A model generated the notes under the pieces. The model ran no database searches. It worked only from the letters and a program-made list of their open reading frames with translations, and was not told the origin of the DNA. Shown in pieces: positions 5,385-6,932 of a stretch of DNA of 6,932 nucleotides. The DNA is from Treponema sp. GTDB taxonomy: Bacteria; Spirochaetota; Spirochaetia; Treponematales; Breznakiellaceae. The stretch lies in the NCBI GenBank assembly GCA_031268125.1, contig JAIRXT010000077.1:1-6932 (forward strand), written 5' to 3'. Every line of letters begins with the position of its first letter. Position 1 is the first letter of the stretch. A program made the translations under genes and the position numbers.

Positions 5385-6932
5385 ATGAAAGACAAGGTTT
5401 TGGCGATGACGGCGGCGGAAAAAACAGGCCAGCGTTTTACGCTGGGTTTTACGGGGAAAACCCCGTCCCCTGAGTTCCGGCGTCTGGTTAAAGAGTATAA
5501 GGCGGGGAATGTCATCCTCTTCCGGGACAACCTGGAAAGCGCTTCCCAGGCCCGGCGGCTTACCGGCGAAATCCGGAACATAGTTGAGGGGGAAACGGGC
5601 CATCCCCCCTTTATCGCCCTGGATCAGGAGGGCGGGGTGGTAACCCGGCTGCCCCGGGATATGGTTAACGTCCCCGGGGCCATGGCCCTGGCCGCCGCCG
5701 GGGGCAGACGGGAGGTGTACGAGGCGGCCCGGATTACCGCCGGTGAATTACGGCGTATTGGGATTAACCTCAACCTGGCGCCGGTGCTGGATGTTAATTC
5801 AAACCCGGATAATCCGGCTGTCGGGGTCCGCAGTTTTGGGACCCGGCCGGAACTGGCCGGCGCCCTGGGAACCGAAGTCATCCGGGCCTTTGCCGAAGCG
5901 GGACTCCTCTGCTGCGGCAAGCATTTTCCCGGCCACGGGGATACCGCGGTGGATTCCCACCTGGATCTCCCCCGGGTGGACAAGGACCTGGCCGCCCTGG
6001 AGACCTGCGAACTCATCCCCTTTAAAGCCGCCATTGCCGCGGGCATCCCCGCCATTATGACCACCCATATCCTCTTTCCCCGTCTTGAGGAACGGAGCCT
6101 TCCCGCCACCATGTCCCGGACCATCATTACCGGCCTTTTGAAAGAAAAGCTGGGCTTTTCCGGCTTGGTCCTGAGCGACGGCATGGAAATGAAGGCCATC
6201 GGGGATTTTTACGGCGTCCCGGAGGGATGCCTGGCAGCCCTGGGCGCGGGGGTGGACCTGGTGTATATCTGCCATGAGTCCCCGCAGATGGAGGAGAGCC
6301 TCCGGGCGGCGGCGGCGGCCTACAACGGGGGCCGTTTTGACCGGGAGGAATTTGACCGGTCGGTGGAAAAGATACTGTTATATAAAGAAAAATACGCTTC
6401 CTTCGGGATAGACGGCGGGGAAGAAGCCGGGGATTTCCCGGAACGGAACGCCTTCCTCATGCGCCGGACCATAAGCCTTGAAGGTTCCGCCAAGGCGGGT
6501 TCCGCCATCCTTCCCCCCCTGGGGACCAGGCCCTTTTTTACCGGTCCCCTGGCCTACCGTTCCACCATCGCGTCCGCCAAACCCGACGACGCTCTGGACT
6601 TCGCCTCCTGGTTTGCCCGGCGTTTCGGGGGCGAAGGGGTACAAAGCTCCCTCAATCCCGGCGGGGAAGAGATAGAAAGTATATGTTCCCGGGCCGCGGG
6701 GCACAGTTCCGTCGTGCTGGGATGCTACAACGCCCATTTGAACCGCGCCCAGATCGATTTGGCAAAGGCCCTTGCCGGGCTTCATATCCCCCTGATCGCC
6801 GCCGCCCTGAGAAATCCCTATGACCTTAAACTTATGCCCCCCCGCGCCTGGAAACTTGCGGTCTGGGAGTACACCGAAAACAGCTTTGAGGCCCTTGCCG
6901 GGGCCCTGCGGGGGGACTTTATCCCCACGGGC
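5385..6932 (+). CDS. nagZ: Family 3 glycoside hydrolase, NagZ-like beta-N-acetylglucosaminidase (3' partial)
   Basis: NagZ removes terminal beta-GlcNAc from GlcNAc-MurNAc and muropeptides in cell-wall recycling. The ATG has GGAGG at 5376-5380, four bases upstream. The frame stays open for 516 codons to the window edge. DQEGG at 80-84 and R149 (GVRSFG) correspond to substrate-binding residues of NagZ. KHFPGHGDT at 179-187 followed by D190-S-H192 is the NagZ histidine/aspartate acid-base loop. D265 in SDGMEM is the expected nucleophile. This Asp-x-His loop separates N-acetylglucosaminidases from GH3 beta-glucosidases. There is no signal peptide, so the enzyme should act in the cytoplasm on imported substrate. 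The catalytic barrel ends near residue 340, and at least 150 more residues follow, resembling the two-domain Bacillus type (642 residues) rather than the single-domain E. coli enzyme (341 residues). The true C-terminus is outside the window. Alternative substrates such as chitobiose are possible. Confidence 0.92.
   Translation, partial: MKDKVLAMTAAEKTGQRFTLGFTGKTPSPEFRRLVKEYKAGNVILFRDNLESASQARRLTGEIRNIVEGETGHPPFIALDQEGGVVTRLPRDMVNVPGAMALAAAGGRREVYEAARITAGELRRIGINLNLAPVLDVNSNPDNPAVGVRSFGTRPELAGALGTEVIRAFAEAGLLCCGKHFPGHGDTAVDSHLDLPRVDKDLAALETCELIPFKAAIAAGIPAIMTTHILFPRLEERSLPATMSRTIITGLLKEKLGFSGLVLSDGMEMKAIGDFYGVPEGCLAALGAGVDLVYICHESPQMEESLRAAAAAYNGGRFDREEFDRSVEKILLYKEKYASFGIDGGEEAGDFPERNAFLMRRTISLEGSAKAGSAILPPLGTRPFFTGPLAYRSTIASAKPDDALDFASWFARRFGGEGVQSSLNPGGEEIESICSRAAGHSSVVLGCYNAHLNRAQIDLAKALAGLHIPLIAAALRNPYDLKLMPPRAWKLAVWEYTENSFEALAGALRGDFIPTG

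Noticed and set aside
5374..5388. A tiny ATG-GAG-GAA-GTA-TGA frame overlapping the nagZ-like start
   Set aside because: It is made by the ribosome binding site sequence itself. It has no Shine-Dalgarno of its own, so translational coupling by it is unlikely.
5624..6275. Long minus-strand open frames opposite the nagZ-like gene
   Set aside because: The plus strand carries DQEGG, KHFPGHG-DSH and SDGMEM in one uninterrupted frame. The antisense translations are rich in Arg, Ser, Gly and Pro without domain features.
6306..6321. GCG repeat in the nagZ-like gene as a possible microsatellite
   Set aside because: It encodes a short alanine run in a predicted helix and has only four repeat units. 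Ordinary codon bias explains it.
1..6932. CRISPR array, tRNA/rRNA genes, insertion sequences, integrase or attachment sites
   Set aside because: I saw no regularly spaced direct repeats, no cloverleaf or rRNA-like sequence, and no transposase or recombinase motifs. The window is fully explained by metabolic and transport genes.

Overview
The window is a compact stretch of bacterial chromosome with six genes, all on the + strand. It is about 55-60% G+C by eye, and its two largest intergenic gaps are AT-rich. Gene order is murQ (5' end cut by the window edge), a sugar-type ABC solute-binding protein, a PIG-L/LmbE-family deacetylase, two LplB/YtcP-type ABC permeases, and a nagZ-like family 3 glycoside hydrolase (3' end cut by the window edge). 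The glycine-rich start of the mature binding protein, the codon use and the gene types resemble termite-gut or other treponemes (Spirochaetes). That placement is an impression from style, not a demonstrated assignment.

Layout. Bases 1-918 hold murQ, the etherase that converts MurNAc-6-phosphate to GlcNAc-6-phosphate plus D-lactate. Bases 919-1020 are an AT-rich gap with a long imperfect hairpin and two palindromes. Bases 1021-2568 encode the periplasmic binding protein and 2606-3418 the PIG-L deacetylase. Bases 3419-3497 are a second AT-rich gap with two adjacent hairpins. Bases 3498-4442 and 4460-5344 encode the two membrane subunits of the importer. From 5385 to the window end runs a cytoplasmic GH3 enzyme with the NagZ catalytic signature and the start of a second domain.

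How the genes may work together (inference). MurQ and NagZ are both peptidoglycan-recycling enzymes, and here they flank an ABC importer. The simplest model is a cell-wall sugar salvage operon. The importer would bring in GlcNAc-MurNAc or a muropeptide, NagZ would split it, a MurNAc kinase encoded elsewhere would phosphorylate MurNAc, and MurQ would remove the lactyl group. The PIG-L enzyme, from a family whose characterised members mostly de-N-acetylate GlcNAc compounds, sits between the binding protein and the permeases, so its substrate is probably related to the imported sugar. In the Bacillus subtilis murQ-murR-murP-amiE-nagZ cluster a PTS permease does the uptake, so an ABC importer with an embedded deacetylase would be a different arrangement. 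No ATPase gene, MurNAc kinase or regulator is visible in the window.
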